Shown: positions 25,656 through 33,721 of the stretch, in pieces | How the letters are laid out: every line of letters starts with the position of its first letter | Numbering within the stretch: the stretch's first letter is position 1 | Source: Zwartia panacis | Lineage (GTDB): Bacteria; Pseudomonadota; Gammaproteobacteria; Burkholderiales; Burkholderiaceae_B | Assembly: GCF_030410395.1 (NCBI RefSeq) | Contig: NZ_JAUHHF010000005.1 | Location: forward strand, 148,647 to 212,646 | Reading direction: 5' to 3' | Length of the DNA stretch: 64,000 nucleotides | The notes under the pieces: generated by a model | What the model saw: the letters and a program-made list of their open reading frames with translations, nothing else | What the model was told of the DNA's origin: nothing | Database searches by the model: none | Position numbers and translations under genes: made by a program

Positions 25656-25857
25656 TCTGCTTGGGCGGGAGTGCCCGTGGGTAGGGGCTCAGGACGAGCC
25701 GAATAAAACACAGTGCGCGCGCAAATCGGCTCCGTCTGTCTGAGACCCGCGAGGGTCGAGTTCGGAGCCGGTGCACACGCACTGTGTTTTATGAGGGAAG
25801 TGGGCAAAGCCCACCCGTCCTCAAGCTCCTACCCACGGGCACTCCCGCCCAAGCAGA
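25656..25857 (+). repeat. Structured long-hairpin element, copy C
   Basis: A 202-bp element. Outer arms: 25656-25685 and 25828-25857 are a perfect 30-bp inverted repeat, unrelated to the arms of A and B. Inner arms: ATAAAACACAGTGCG pairs with CGCACTGTGTTTTAT (18 of 21 over the full arm). The 48-bp core is at 25725-25772, where the inner stem is GACCC/GGGTC instead of GGCCC/GGGCC. The side hairpin GTGGGC-AAA-GCCCAC is at 25800-25814, and GGAC (25692-25695) can pair with GTCC (25817-25820). It begins 29 bp upstream of the urtA promoter. The remaining 133 bp to yggS show nothing else I can name. Confidence 0.88.
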
Positions 25858-25990
25858 CCCCCATTCAACATCCACGCAAGAAAATGAGGCATCCATGCCC
25901 CCCTTTGGCGCATAGGCACACACCACAAGCCACCAATTCGATGGCGTAACATAAGAACTTGATGATTCATCACCTAGATAGCCCAAAAGC

Positions 25991-26737
25991 ATGAACACAG
26001 AACTCACACAAACACCAAACTTGAACGATGCGGTGACAATCGCCATGTCTGAGCGTATCGTTCGCATCAAAGATCGGATGGCCCAAGCTTGCGCACGCGT
26101 TGGACGTGATCCGAGTGAAGTCACGCTGCTACCTGTCAGTAAAACCTTTGATGACCAGGCAATCAGACGCGCGGTGAGCCTGGGTTACAAGCGCTTTGGA
26201 GAAAACCGCACACAGGAAATCGCTCAAAAAACACCTCTCTTGGCAGATTGCGATATCCAGTGGGTTGTCATCGGTCAGCTTCAAACCAATAAAGCGAAAG
26301 ATGTCGCCCGGTTGGCCCATGAGCTCCAGTCACTGGATCGACTGGAGCTTGCCGAGGCGCTCGACCGCAGATTGCAGCTTGAAGGCCGCGCAATTGACGT
26401 TTTGGTTCAGGTTAAAACCTCACCCGAGGAAACCAAAGCAGGCCTTGAACCGACAGGGCTCATTCCGTTTTTGAAACAGATCAGTGGTTTTCAGACCTTG
26501 CGTGTAAAAGGTCTGATGACGATGGCGATTTTGTCTGAGGATGAAAGTGCAGTGCGCCGTTGTTTTGCACAATTGCGCCAGTTACGCGATCAGGCCAGAC
26601 AAGAAGCGATATCCGGCATTGAACTCGATCGTTTGTCGATGGGTATGAGCGGCGATTTTGAGCTAGCGATCGAAGAGGGTTCGACAGAAATTCGTGTGGG
26701 CTCGGCGATTTTTGGCGCGAGAGACTATTCGGCCTGA
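25991..26737 (+). CDS. YggS-family PLP homeostasis protein
   Basis: A 248-residue protein of the YggS/PROSC family, which binds pyridoxal phosphate and helps keep PLP and amino-acid pools in balance. Motifs: LLPVSKTFDDQAIR with the PLP lysine in VSKT, FGENRTQE, and the C-terminal RLSMGMSGDFELAIEEGSTEIRVG region (MGMSGD, GSTEIRVG). ATG 25991 gives 18 extra residues; ATG 26045 (MSERIVR) gives the usual family length and may be the true start. Confidence 0.9.
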   Translation: MNTELTQTPNLNDAVTIAMSERIVRIKDRMAQACARVGRDPSEVTLLPVSKTFDDQAIRRAVSLGYKRFGENRTQEIAQKTPLLADCDIQWVVIGQLQTNKAKDVARLAHELQSLDRLELAEALDRRLQLEGRAIDVLVQVKTSPEETKAGLEPTGLIPFLKQISGFQTLRVKGLMTMAILSEDESAVRRCFAQLRQLRDQARQEAISGIELDRLSMGMSGDFELAIEEGSTEIRVGSAIFGARDYSA

Positions 26738-26758
26738 GATGTTCATCGCGGACTTTGT

Positions 26759-27232
26759 TTACTTTAAGACAATCGTGCCGCGCATGATGGGCGAATGACC
26801 TGCGAAGGTGCAGACAAAGCCGTAGCGTTCGCCCGGCACAAGTTTGTTCACATCAAACGTCACCGAAGTCGACTCTGCGCCACCCACAACGCCAGTATGC
26901 GCGAGCACGCGGGTATCCTTGGGATCGACATATTGATGATCTGCCCCCGCGAGCATGCCGGTACGCGCGACACCGTCCAGATCGCTCAGCTTGGCCAATA
27001 CCCAGTTGTGTCCCATGGCGAGTTTAGGCAGCCTTCCCGAATGCTTCAGCGTCACGGTATAGGACTGGCACGCGAGAGGGATCTCGATTTTGTCGGGCAC
27101 ATAACGTAATGCGTCGTCACTTTCAATGGTGGTTGCACAATGTTGAGCAAAAGCCACTTGATGCATCACGCTCAAAGCACTCGCGATCAGGAGAGTCCGA
27201 CACGCTTTGATTAGACAGGGTAAGGTTTGCAT
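26759..27232 (-). CDS. azu: Azurin (type I blue copper protein)
   Basis: A 157-residue protein with a signal peptide (residues 1-29, ending VAFA) and a cupredoxin domain. The copper ligands are visible: H75 in MGHNWV, C141, H146 and M150 in CTFAGHSPIM. C32 and C55 match the conserved azurin disulfide. It is a periplasmic single-electron carrier, used in denitrification or stress respiration in other bacteria. It lies 28 bp downstream of dprA on the same strand, without an obvious functional link. Confidence 0.93.
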   Translation of the reverse strand: MQTLPCLIKACRTLLIASALSVMHQVAFAQHCATTIESDDALRYVPDKIEIPLACQSYTVTLKHSGRLPKLAMGHNWVLAKLSDLDGVARTGMLAGADHQYVDPKDTRVLAHTGVVGGAESTSVTFDVNKLVPGERYGFVCTFAGHSPIMRGTIVLK

Positions 27233-27260
27233 AAGGTGAATCGTTTATTCAAAGTCGTTT

Positions 27261-28427
27261 TTAAGTGCGTTTCCGCGCGCGAACAATCGAACCGTTGGGC
27301 CGACGTTCGATATCGCCGTTTAGCTCAAGCGTCAAAAGTTCGCACTGCAGAATCGCGGGCAACATATTCGTGCGTTGCTGCAGGGTGTCTTCACTAATCG
27401 GATCGTAGCCGATTGCGTTCCAGATCGGTGAATGAGGTTCAGATCTGGACGCCGCATTTGATGCCGATGCACACACGGTGGCAGACTTCTCCGATATATA
27501 GGGGATTGTTGAATCAGGAAAGTTGAACATGCTGAGTTCGTTAAGAATGTCTTCGGCTGTCTCGACCAGTTTTGCGCCATCCTGAATCAGCGCGTGTGGG
27601 CCGCGCGACAGCGGAGAATGAATCGAGCCCGGGATGGCGAATACTTCCCTGTCCATCTCGACCGCGAGTCTGGCGGTCAGCAGTGAACCGCTTTTGAGCG
27701 CGGCCTCCACCACCAGAACGCCATGGGAAAGCCCGGTCACAATGCGATTGCGGCGAGGAAAGTGTTGCGGTCGTGCCGGTGTGCCCAGATTGAACTCAGA
27801 GATGATCAAGCCTCCCGAGTCCAGAATGTTTCGAGAAAGATCAGTGTGATTACGTGGATAGATGACGTCTGCACCCGTACCCAGTACTGCGATGGTGCCT
27901 GCGCCATGCTCGCCTGCACGAAGGGCGCCGCGGTGTGCGGCAGCGTCAATGCCTTGTGCCAGCCCGCTTACGACGCACCAGCCTCGTCTGGCAAGCGCGC
28001 AGGCAAAGTCCTTGGCATTTTCAAGTCCGTCAGGCGTGGCGTTGCGTGCGCCAACGATGGCCAGCGCGGGCTGTGCGAGCCGACTGAGATTGCCTTTGGC
28101 GTACAGGACCATCGGCGCATCGGCTGTCTGTCGCAACAGTCCCGGATAAAGCGGATGTTCGGGTGTCAGGATGGTCTGATCGGGACCTTCTGCCCATTTC
28201 AATGCGAGCGCGATTTGTCGGTTGACGCTTTCCCCTCGTGCGAACAATAGACCCTCGAACAGCGCTTTGGGCACGAGCGCACGGAGCTGCTCGGGTGCGG
28301 ATCGCTCTGCCGCTAGGGCATTTGGAAAGTGGCTTAGTAGGCGTTGGCTCAGAATGGGGCCGAGTCCAGGGGTCATGCTCAGGCGCAGCCAGGCAGTGAG
28401 TACTTCATTCGAAAGGGTATGAGGCAT
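27261..28427 (-). CDS. dprA: DNA-processing protein DprA
   Basis: A 388-residue protein with an N-terminal helical domain, the Rossmann-like DprA core (ALAIVGARNATPDG, VVSGLAQGIDAAAHRGAL, IAVLGTGADVIYPRNH, SEFNLGTPARPQHFPRRNRIV) and a C-terminal winged-helix domain (about 325-385). DprA loads RecA on incoming single-stranded DNA during transformation. It is divergent from def, a common Burkholderiales arrangement. With comF also present it hints at competence, but pilus genes are not in the window. Confidence 0.93.
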   Translation of the reverse strand: MPHTLSNEVLTAWLRLSMTPGLGPILSQRLLSHFPNALAAERSAPEQLRALVPKALFEGLLFARGESVNRQIALALKWAEGPDQTILTPEHPLYPGLLRQTADAPMVLYAKGNLSRLAQPALAIVGARNATPDGLENAKDFACALARRGWCVVSGLAQGIDAAAHRGALRAGEHGAGTIAVLGTGADVIYPRNHTDLSRNILDSGGLIISEFNLGTPARPQHFPRRNRIVTGLSHGVLVVEAALKSGSLLTARLAVEMDREVFAIPGSIHSPLSRGPHALIQDGAKLVETAEDILNELSMFNFPDSTIPYISEKSATVCASASNAASRSEPHSPIWNAIGYDPISEDTLQQRTNMLPAILQCELLTLELNGDIERRPNGSIVRARKRT

Positions 28428-28590
28428 GAACTAGTCTGCCATATGTTGTGAGCGGAAACGGGACAAAACTGTCCTGAAAATCCCTCCTAAATCATGCGGA
28501 ATGCATCGAATTTCGGATGTTATTAATTTAAAATTGGTTTGAATTCGTACAAATACTCAGTTTTCGCTCGGTTCAGACCCATTTTTTGTT

Positions 28591-29103
28591 ATGTCTTTGC
28601 TCAAAATTTTGCATTACCCCGACAAGCGCTTGCACACAGTTGCGAAACCTGTGCGGGTGGTGGACGATCGCATCCGCCAACTTGTCGCCGATATGACTGA
28701 AACCATGTACGACGCGCCGGGTGTTGGTTTGGCCGCTACTCAAGTCGATGTTCATGAGCGCGTTGTCGTGATTGATGTCAGTGAAGACAAAAGCGATTTG
28801 CGGGTGTTGATTAACCCAGAAATTTTGCACTACAGCGACGATAAGAAGACCTACGAAGAGGGTTGTTTGTCTGTGCCAGGCGTGTATGACGAGGTGGATC
28901 GTCCCGCGAGTATTCGCGTCCGCGCACTGAACTTGCAGGGTGAACCTTACGAGTTTGATGCCGACGGGCTTTTGGCTGTTTGCGTGCAGCATGAGCTGGA
29001 TCATTTGAACGGCAAAGTGTTTGTCCAGCACCTCTCGATGCTCAAGCAAACGCGTCTCAAGGCTAAGTTACGCAAAGAACAGCGTGAATTGGAGCGGGTT
29101 TGA
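28591..29103 (+). CDS. def: Peptide deformylase
   Basis: A 170-residue metalloenzyme that removes the N-formyl group from new proteins. All three motifs are intact: GVGLAATQ (45-51 region), EGCLSVPG with metal ligand C92, and QHELDHLNG with H134, E135 and H138. It is divergent from dprA across 163 bp in which I see no clear promoter box apart from a short GGACA/TGTCC repeat at 28461-28474. In many bacteria fmt follows def on the same strand; here a SemiSWEET follows and fmt is inverted. Confidence 0.96.
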   Translation: MSLLKILHYPDKRLHTVAKPVRVVDDRIRQLVADMTETMYDAPGVGLAATQVDVHERVVVIDVSEDKSDLRVLINPEILHYSDDKKTYEEGCLSVPGVYDEVDRPASIRVRALNLQGEPYEFDADGLLAVCVQHELDHLNGKVFVQHLSMLKQTRLKAKLRKEQRELERV

Positions 29104-29112
29104 CCCTTCCAC

Positions 29113-29382
29113 ATGCATATTGAAACTTTAGGTTACATCGCCGCTTTTTTGACCACTGCGGCCTTTTTCCCGCAAACGATCAAAACCATCAAATCACGCG
29201 ATACCGCGTCGATTTCTTTGGCGATGTATGTGATGTTTACAACGGGTATCGCTTTTTGGCTTGGTTATGCCTTTTTGATCGAGTCCATGCCAATGATTAT
29301 CGCCAACATCATTACTTTTGTTTTGTCGGCCACCATTTTGGTCCTCAAGCTCAGCGAGAAAAAGTCGACCACCCGGCAATAA
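29113..29382 (+). CDS. SemiSWEET-type PQ-loop transporter
   Basis: An 89-residue membrane protein with three helices (about 5-24, 36-55, 60-80). The PQ-loop [18 protein letters not shown] is at residues 19-36. This is the half-transporter design (SemiSWEET), which dimerises to move sugars; the substrate is unknown. It follows def by 9 bp and its last 32 bp overlap the end of the convergent fmt gene. Confidence 0.88.
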   Translation: MHIETLGYIAAFLTTAAFFPQTIKTIKSRDTASISLAMYVMFTTGIAFWLGYAFLIESMPMIIANIITFVLSATILVLKLSEKKSTTRQ

Positions 29383-30316
29383 ATGCCGAAGCAGGTTGAC
29401 GCTTACCGCCTGGACGTTGCAACTCTAGCAAGCGTAATACCCCTTTACCGGTCGCCACATCAATTCCATCAGGGCTGGCGTTTATCACGTGAGCCACGTC
29501 CTCGGTTTGTCCGATCTTCACCGACGTGTCATCAGAGATTGCAACGGCGTTCCATATTTTGACTGGTTCGGGAATGCCGGGCAGTCTGATGGTTGCACCG
29601 GGTACGGGATTAAAGGCGCGAATGCGACGTGCTAGAAGCTCCGCGGGCGCGTGTAGCTGTAAAGCCGCTTCGGCTTTATCGAGTTTGGCGGCGTAGGTGG
29701 CGCCTGTTTCAGGTTGTGGTGTCGCAATAAGCGAGCCTGAAGGGAGCGCCTGCAAGGCCTGGACAATCAGGCGCGCGCCTTGTTCAGCGAGTTTGTCATG
29801 CAAGCTTGATGCGTTGTCATCCGGTTCGATATTGAGAGGCTCGACCATCAGCATCGGACCCGTATCCAGACCCTCGTCCATTTGCATGATGGTCACGCCA
29901 GTTTGCGTGTCACCCGCTTCGATCGCGCGCTGGATGGGGGCAGCGCCGCGCCAGCGGGGCAATAAACTGGCATGGATATTCAGACAGCCATGACGAGGCG
30001 TTTGCAGGACCCAAGCGGGCAAGATCAGACCGTAAGCCGCGACCACCAACACATCAAGCTGTGCTTGTTGGAGTGAAAGTTGCGCAGCGAGCGCGTCCTC
30101 CGGGTATTTGCCGTCGAGTCGTAAACTGCGCGGCTGGATGACTGGTAACGCGTGCTCGAGCGCGAGTTGTTTGACTGCGCTGGGCGTCAGCTTGAGACCT
30201 CGACCCGAGGGGCGGTCTGGTTGCGTCAGCACTAATGGGACCTCAAATCCCGCCCGCAGGATGGCTTGTAATGCGAGTTTGGAAAACTCTGGTGTGCCGG
30301 CAAACCCTACGCGCAT
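29351..30316 (-). CDS. fmt: Methionyl-tRNA formyltransferase
   Basis: A 321-residue enzyme that formylates initiator Met-tRNA. The start [12 protein letters not shown] at ATG 30316 matches the family; an in-frame ATG at 30331 would overlap rimO by 11 bp. Motifs: [20 protein letters not shown] with the catalytic Asn and His, and the following [16 protein letters not shown] with the Asp. The C-terminal OB-like domain ([11 protein letters not shown]) is present. It follows rimO and converges on the SemiSWEET gene. Confidence 0.95.
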   Translation of the reverse strand: MRVGFAGTPEFSKLALQAILRAGFEVPLVLTQPDRPSGRGLKLTPSAVKQLALEHALPVIQPRSLRLDGKYPEDALAAQLSLQQAQLDVLVVAAYGLILPAWVLQTPRHGCLNIHASLLPRWRGAAPIQRAIEAGDTQTGVTIMQMDEGLDTGPMLMVEPLNIEPDDNASSLHDKLAEQGARLIVQALQALPSGSLIATPQPETGATYAAKLDKAEAALQLHAPAELLARRIRAFNPVPGATIRLPGIPEPVKIWNAVAISDDTSVKIGQTEDVAHVINASPDGIDVATGKGVLRLLELQRPGGKRQPASAFIAGWSTFSR

Positions 30317-30320
30317 CACA

Positions 30321-31643
30321 TCAGGACCCAATCTTTTCAGCCCAGAGGTCGTATTCGTCTGACTCTGTCACGCGAGCACGGATGAGATCGCCGGGTTTGA
30401 GAGGCGTATCGCTATCCACATACACGCAGCCGTCGATTTCAGGTGCATCGGCGCTGGAGCGGCCAATGGCACCGTCCTCGTCAACCTCGTCGATCAGGAC
30501 ATCGATTTCGCGCCCGACACGTTTAGCCAGTCTCGCGGTCGAGATGGCTTGCTGATGCGCCATGAAGCGATCCCAGCGTTCTTGTTTGACCTCGTCGGGG
30601 ACTGCACCCTCGAGTGCGTTGGCAGGCGCCCCTTCGACGGGCGAGTACTGAAAACAGCCCACGCGGTCGAGTTGAGCCTCTGACATCCAGTCCAGCAGAT
30701 ATTGAAAATCGCTTTCTGTTTCGCCGGGGAAGCCCACAATAAAGGTCGAACGCAAGGTGATGTCGGGGCACTGTTCACGCCAGCGATGAATACGCGCCAT
30801 GGTTTTGTCCTCGAACGCGGGGCGCTTCATGGCCTTGAGGATACGCGGACTGGCATGCTGAAATGGAATGTCCAGATAAGGCAGGATTTTGCCCTCGGCC
30901 ATCAGGGGGATCACTTCGTCCACGTGCGGGTAGGGATAAACATAATGCAGACGTACCCAGATCCCGAGCTCGGACAACGCGGAGCATAGTTCGGTCATGC
31001 GCGTCTTGACGGGACGACCATTCCAGAAACCGCTGCGATATTTGACATCGACGCCATAGGCGCTAGTGTCCTGTGAAATCACGAGCAGTTCTTTGACGCC
31101 AGCTTTGGCCAGGCGCTGGGCCTCGTCCAGCACATCACCGATCGGCCGGCTGACCAGGTCGCCGCGCATCGAGGGGATGATACAAAAGCTGCAACGGTGG
31201 TTACAGCCTTCGGAGATTTTCAAATATGCGTAATGGCGCGGTGTGAGCTTGATGCCTTGGGGGGGCACGAGATCCAGAAAGGGATCGTGGGAGGCATTGG
31301 GCGGCGCGGCTTCGTGCACCGCGCGCACGACTTGTTCGTATTGCTGAGGTCCTGTGACGGCAAGAACGCTTGGGTGAACAGCCCGAATCACAGATTCTTC
31401 GACACCCATGCAACCCGTCACAATGACCCGACCGTTTTCCGCAATGGCCTCGCCAATCGCATCGAGAGATTCGGCTTTTGCGCTGTCTATGAAGCCACAG
31501 GTATTGACCACGACAACATCGGCATTGTCATAATCGGGGACGATCTGATAGCCCTCGGTACGTAATTGTGTAAGGATGCGTTCGGAGTCCACAAGCGCTT
31601 TGGGACAACCGAGACTGACGAAACCGACTTTTGGCGAAGACAT
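30321..31643 (-). CDS. rimO: Ribosomal protein S12 methylthiotransferase RimO
   Basis: A 440-residue radical-SAM enzyme, from ATG 31643 ([17 protein letters not shown]). It has the N-terminal MTTase domain with cysteines at about 13, 49 and 78, the radical-SAM triad C147, C151, C154 in CNHRCSFC, and a C-terminal TRAM domain. [16 protein letters not shown] separates RimO from MiaB. It modifies Asp88 of ribosomal protein S12. It is divergent from rsmB across 137 bp and is followed closely by fmt. Confidence 0.95.
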   Translation of the reverse strand: MSSPKVGFVSLGCPKALVDSERILTQLRTEGYQIVPDYDNADVVVVNTCGFIDSAKAESLDAIGEAIAENGRVIVTGCMGVEESVIRAVHPSVLAVTGPQQYEQVVRAVHEAAPPNASHDPFLDLVPPQGIKLTPRHYAYLKISEGCNHRCSFCIIPSMRGDLVSRPIGDVLDEAQRLAKAGVKELLVISQDTSAYGVDVKYRSGFWNGRPVKTRMTELCSALSELGIWVRLHYVYPYPHVDEVIPLMAEGKILPYLDIPFQHASPRILKAMKRPAFEDKTMARIHRWREQCPDITLRSTFIVGFPGETESDFQYLLDWMSEAQLDRVGCFQYSPVEGAPANALEGAVPDEVKQERWDRFMAHQQAISTARLAKRVGREIDVLIDEVDEDGAIGRSSADAPEIDGCVYVDSDTPLKPGDLIRARVTESDEYDLWAEKIGS

Positions 31644-31780
31644 GATGAGTGACCTGGCGGATCGCAATCCGCATTAAACAGGGTGTGATTTTACCTTGCA
31701 AGAAGGATAAAACCGACTTTGCACGATATTGTTGGGGCACCCCTGCGGGACTGGCCCGCCAAAGCCCCTACAATTGAGGC

Positions 31781-33109
31781 ATGAATCCAGTCACACCTGC
31801 CTTATCCCATTCTTTGCTGGCCGCTGCCAGTTCCGTGGCCGCGGTCGAGTCCGGCCAGTCTCTGACCGAGGCACTTGCCGATGTTCATCCTGATGTGCGA
31901 CCTGCCGCGCAAGCGCTTGCTTTCTATGCCATGCGACATTGGGGATGGGCTAAAGCCGTTCGTCGCACACTCGTCGAGCGCGAGCCAGCCAGCGCAACGA
32001 TGTATGCCCTGATCGGTTTAAGTCTGTTGTTGCTCGACGCATCGATACGCGCCCGGGAAGAGTCACCTGCCGCAGGTACCCCGGTTTACAGTGCGCACAC
32101 ACTGGTTGACCAGGCAGTGCAAGCGACCCAGTGGCATCGTTCGACTGCGTCGTTCAAAGGGTTGGTCAACGCAGTGCTCAGGCGGTTTCAGCGCGAACGT
32201 GCCGTCATACTGTCTCGGATCGAAAATGATCTTGAAGCAACGTGGAACCACCCGCGCTGGTGGATCGAGAGTCTGCAAAAAAACTATCCTCAGAATTGGC
32301 AGGCGCTTTTAGCCGCTGCGAACGCGCACCCACCGCTCACTTTACGCGTGAATATTCGCGCCACGACACGTGAAACAGTTGAGCGCGCTTTTGCCGAGCA
32401 AGGCATCGAGACTACGCCATTTGGCGTGGCTGGACTGGTGTTGCGGGTGCCCCGCCCCATCACGTCCTTACCAGGTTATGCGCAGGGCTGGTGGTCGGTG
32501 CAGGACGCTGGCGCTCAACTTGCCGCACCGATGCTGGATGTCAAGGATGGCATGCAAGTGCTGGACGCGTGTGCGGCACCTGGAGGCAAAACCGCCCATC
32601 TGCTCGAGTTGGCGAAGGTCGATTTAACGGCGCTTGATGTCGACGCCACCCGTCTTGAGCGTGTGCATCAAAACCTCAAGCGCCTGGGATTGATGCGACG
32701 TGGTGTCCGTCTGGTCGCAGAAAGTGCGATCAAGACCCACATCTGGTGGGATGGCAAACCATTTGACGCTGTATTGGCAGACTTGCCCTGTACCGCGTCG
32801 GGTATCGTCAGCCGCCATCCCGATATCCGATGGTTGCGTCGCGCACAGGACGTGCAGCAGACGGCCAAACTGGCCAGGGAAATTTTGGATTCCCTCTGGA
32901 GTGTGGTCGCGCCTGGTGGCAAACTACTCATGGTGACCTGTTCAATTTTTCCGGAGGAGGGCGAACAACAGGCTCAGGCCTTTGCCGCCCAGCACGCCCA
33001 AGCTGAAAGACTTAGCGCGCCCGGGCAGTTATTGCCTCATCTGCCGGATGCTGAGCATCCCGCTGGCTATGATGGATTCTTTTACGCATTGTTTACTCGC
33101 AGGACCTAA
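31781..33109 (+). CDS. rsmB: 16S rRNA (cytosine-967-C5)-methyltransferase RsmB
   Basis: A 442-residue protein with an N-terminal NusB-like domain and a C-terminal SAM methyltransferase. The SAM site is DACAAPGGKTAHLLEL; the catalytic cysteines are C337 in DLPCTASGI and C387 in VTCSIF. GAGGC precedes ATG 31781. It leads the rsmB-DUF4390-ntrY-ntrX group, in which start and stop codons touch or overlap. Confidence 0.94.
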   Translation: MNPVTPALSHSLLAAASSVAAVESGQSLTEALADVHPDVRPAAQALAFYAMRHWGWAKAVRRTLVEREPASATMYALIGLSLLLLDASIRAREESPAAGTPVYSAHTLVDQAVQATQWHRSTASFKGLVNAVLRRFQRERAVILSRIENDLEATWNHPRWWIESLQKNYPQNWQALLAAANAHPPLTLRVNIRATTRETVERAFAEQGIETTPFGVAGLVLRVPRPITSLPGYAQGWWSVQDAGAQLAAPMLDVKDGMQVLDACAAPGGKTAHLLELAKVDLTALDVDATRLERVHQNLKRLGLMRRGVRLVAESAIKTHIWWDGKPFDAVLADLPCTASGIVSRHPDIRWLRRAQDVQQTAKLAREILDSLWSVVAPGGKLLMVTCSIFPEEGEQQAQAFAAQHAQAERLSAPGQLLPHLPDAEHPAGYDGFFYALFTRRT

Positions 33110-33721
33110 GTGCTGAATTGGATGATCGCTGAGCTGAGAGGCTGGACTTTTCTGAGGTGCGCGCTTGCAGCGTTCGCCTTGGTGGGTTGCGCGCTTTTTC
33201 AACATGCCAGCGCAGCCACGGAGGCCCAGATCAAACAGATTGAGCCTTTGATCGGTGAAGGTCATCTCACGATGGATCTAGATGTTGCGCTCAAACTCAG
33301 TCCGATTGTGATCGAGGCGGCGGAGCGCGGAGTACCTCTTTATTTCACGCTGGATGTCAAAATCACCGCGCCGCGCTGGTGGTGGTGGGACAAAACGATT
33401 GTTGAAACATCGCTGACACGGCGGATGTCCTACAACACGTTGACGCAGCAGTGGCGCGTAGCATCTGGGGATTTGTTTTTGCCAGTCTCGTCTTTGCAGG
33501 AAGCGTTGTCGGTATTGGAAAAGGTCCGTGGTTGGCCCGTGGCGCCGCTTGACCGTTTTGAACCGAATGTGCGCTATGACGGCCTGGTGCGCATACGACT
33601 GGATACCTCGCATCTGGCGAGACCTTTGCAACTCGATGCCCGTAATCGCGGAGCGTGGTCACTGACAAGCCCCTGGACGCCTTTTGATTTTTCAGTTCGT
33701 AAAGGCGAAGACTCAAAATGA
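33110..33721 (+). CDS. DUF4390 domain-containing exported protein
   Basis: A 203-residue protein starting at GTG 33110, with AGGA five bases upstream and immediately after the rsmB stop; ATG 33122 is an alternative. It has a hydrophobic export signal (about residues 10-35) and the DUF4390 body (YFTLDVKITAPRWWWWDK, TRRMSYNTLTQQWRV). It overlaps the next kinase gene by 4 bp. The family is nearly always found before NtrY-like kinases and may provide a periplasmic input; its function is not established. Confidence 0.87.
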   Translation: MLNWMIAELRGWTFLRCALAAFALVGCALFQHASAATEAQIKQIEPLIGEGHLTMDLDVALKLSPIVIEAAERGVPLYFTLDVKITAPRWWWWDKTIVETSLTRRMSYNTLTQQWRVASGDLFLPVSSLQEALSVLEKVRGWPVAPLDRFEPNVRYDGLVRIRLDTSHLARPLQLDARNRGAWSLTSPWTPFDFSVRKGEDSK

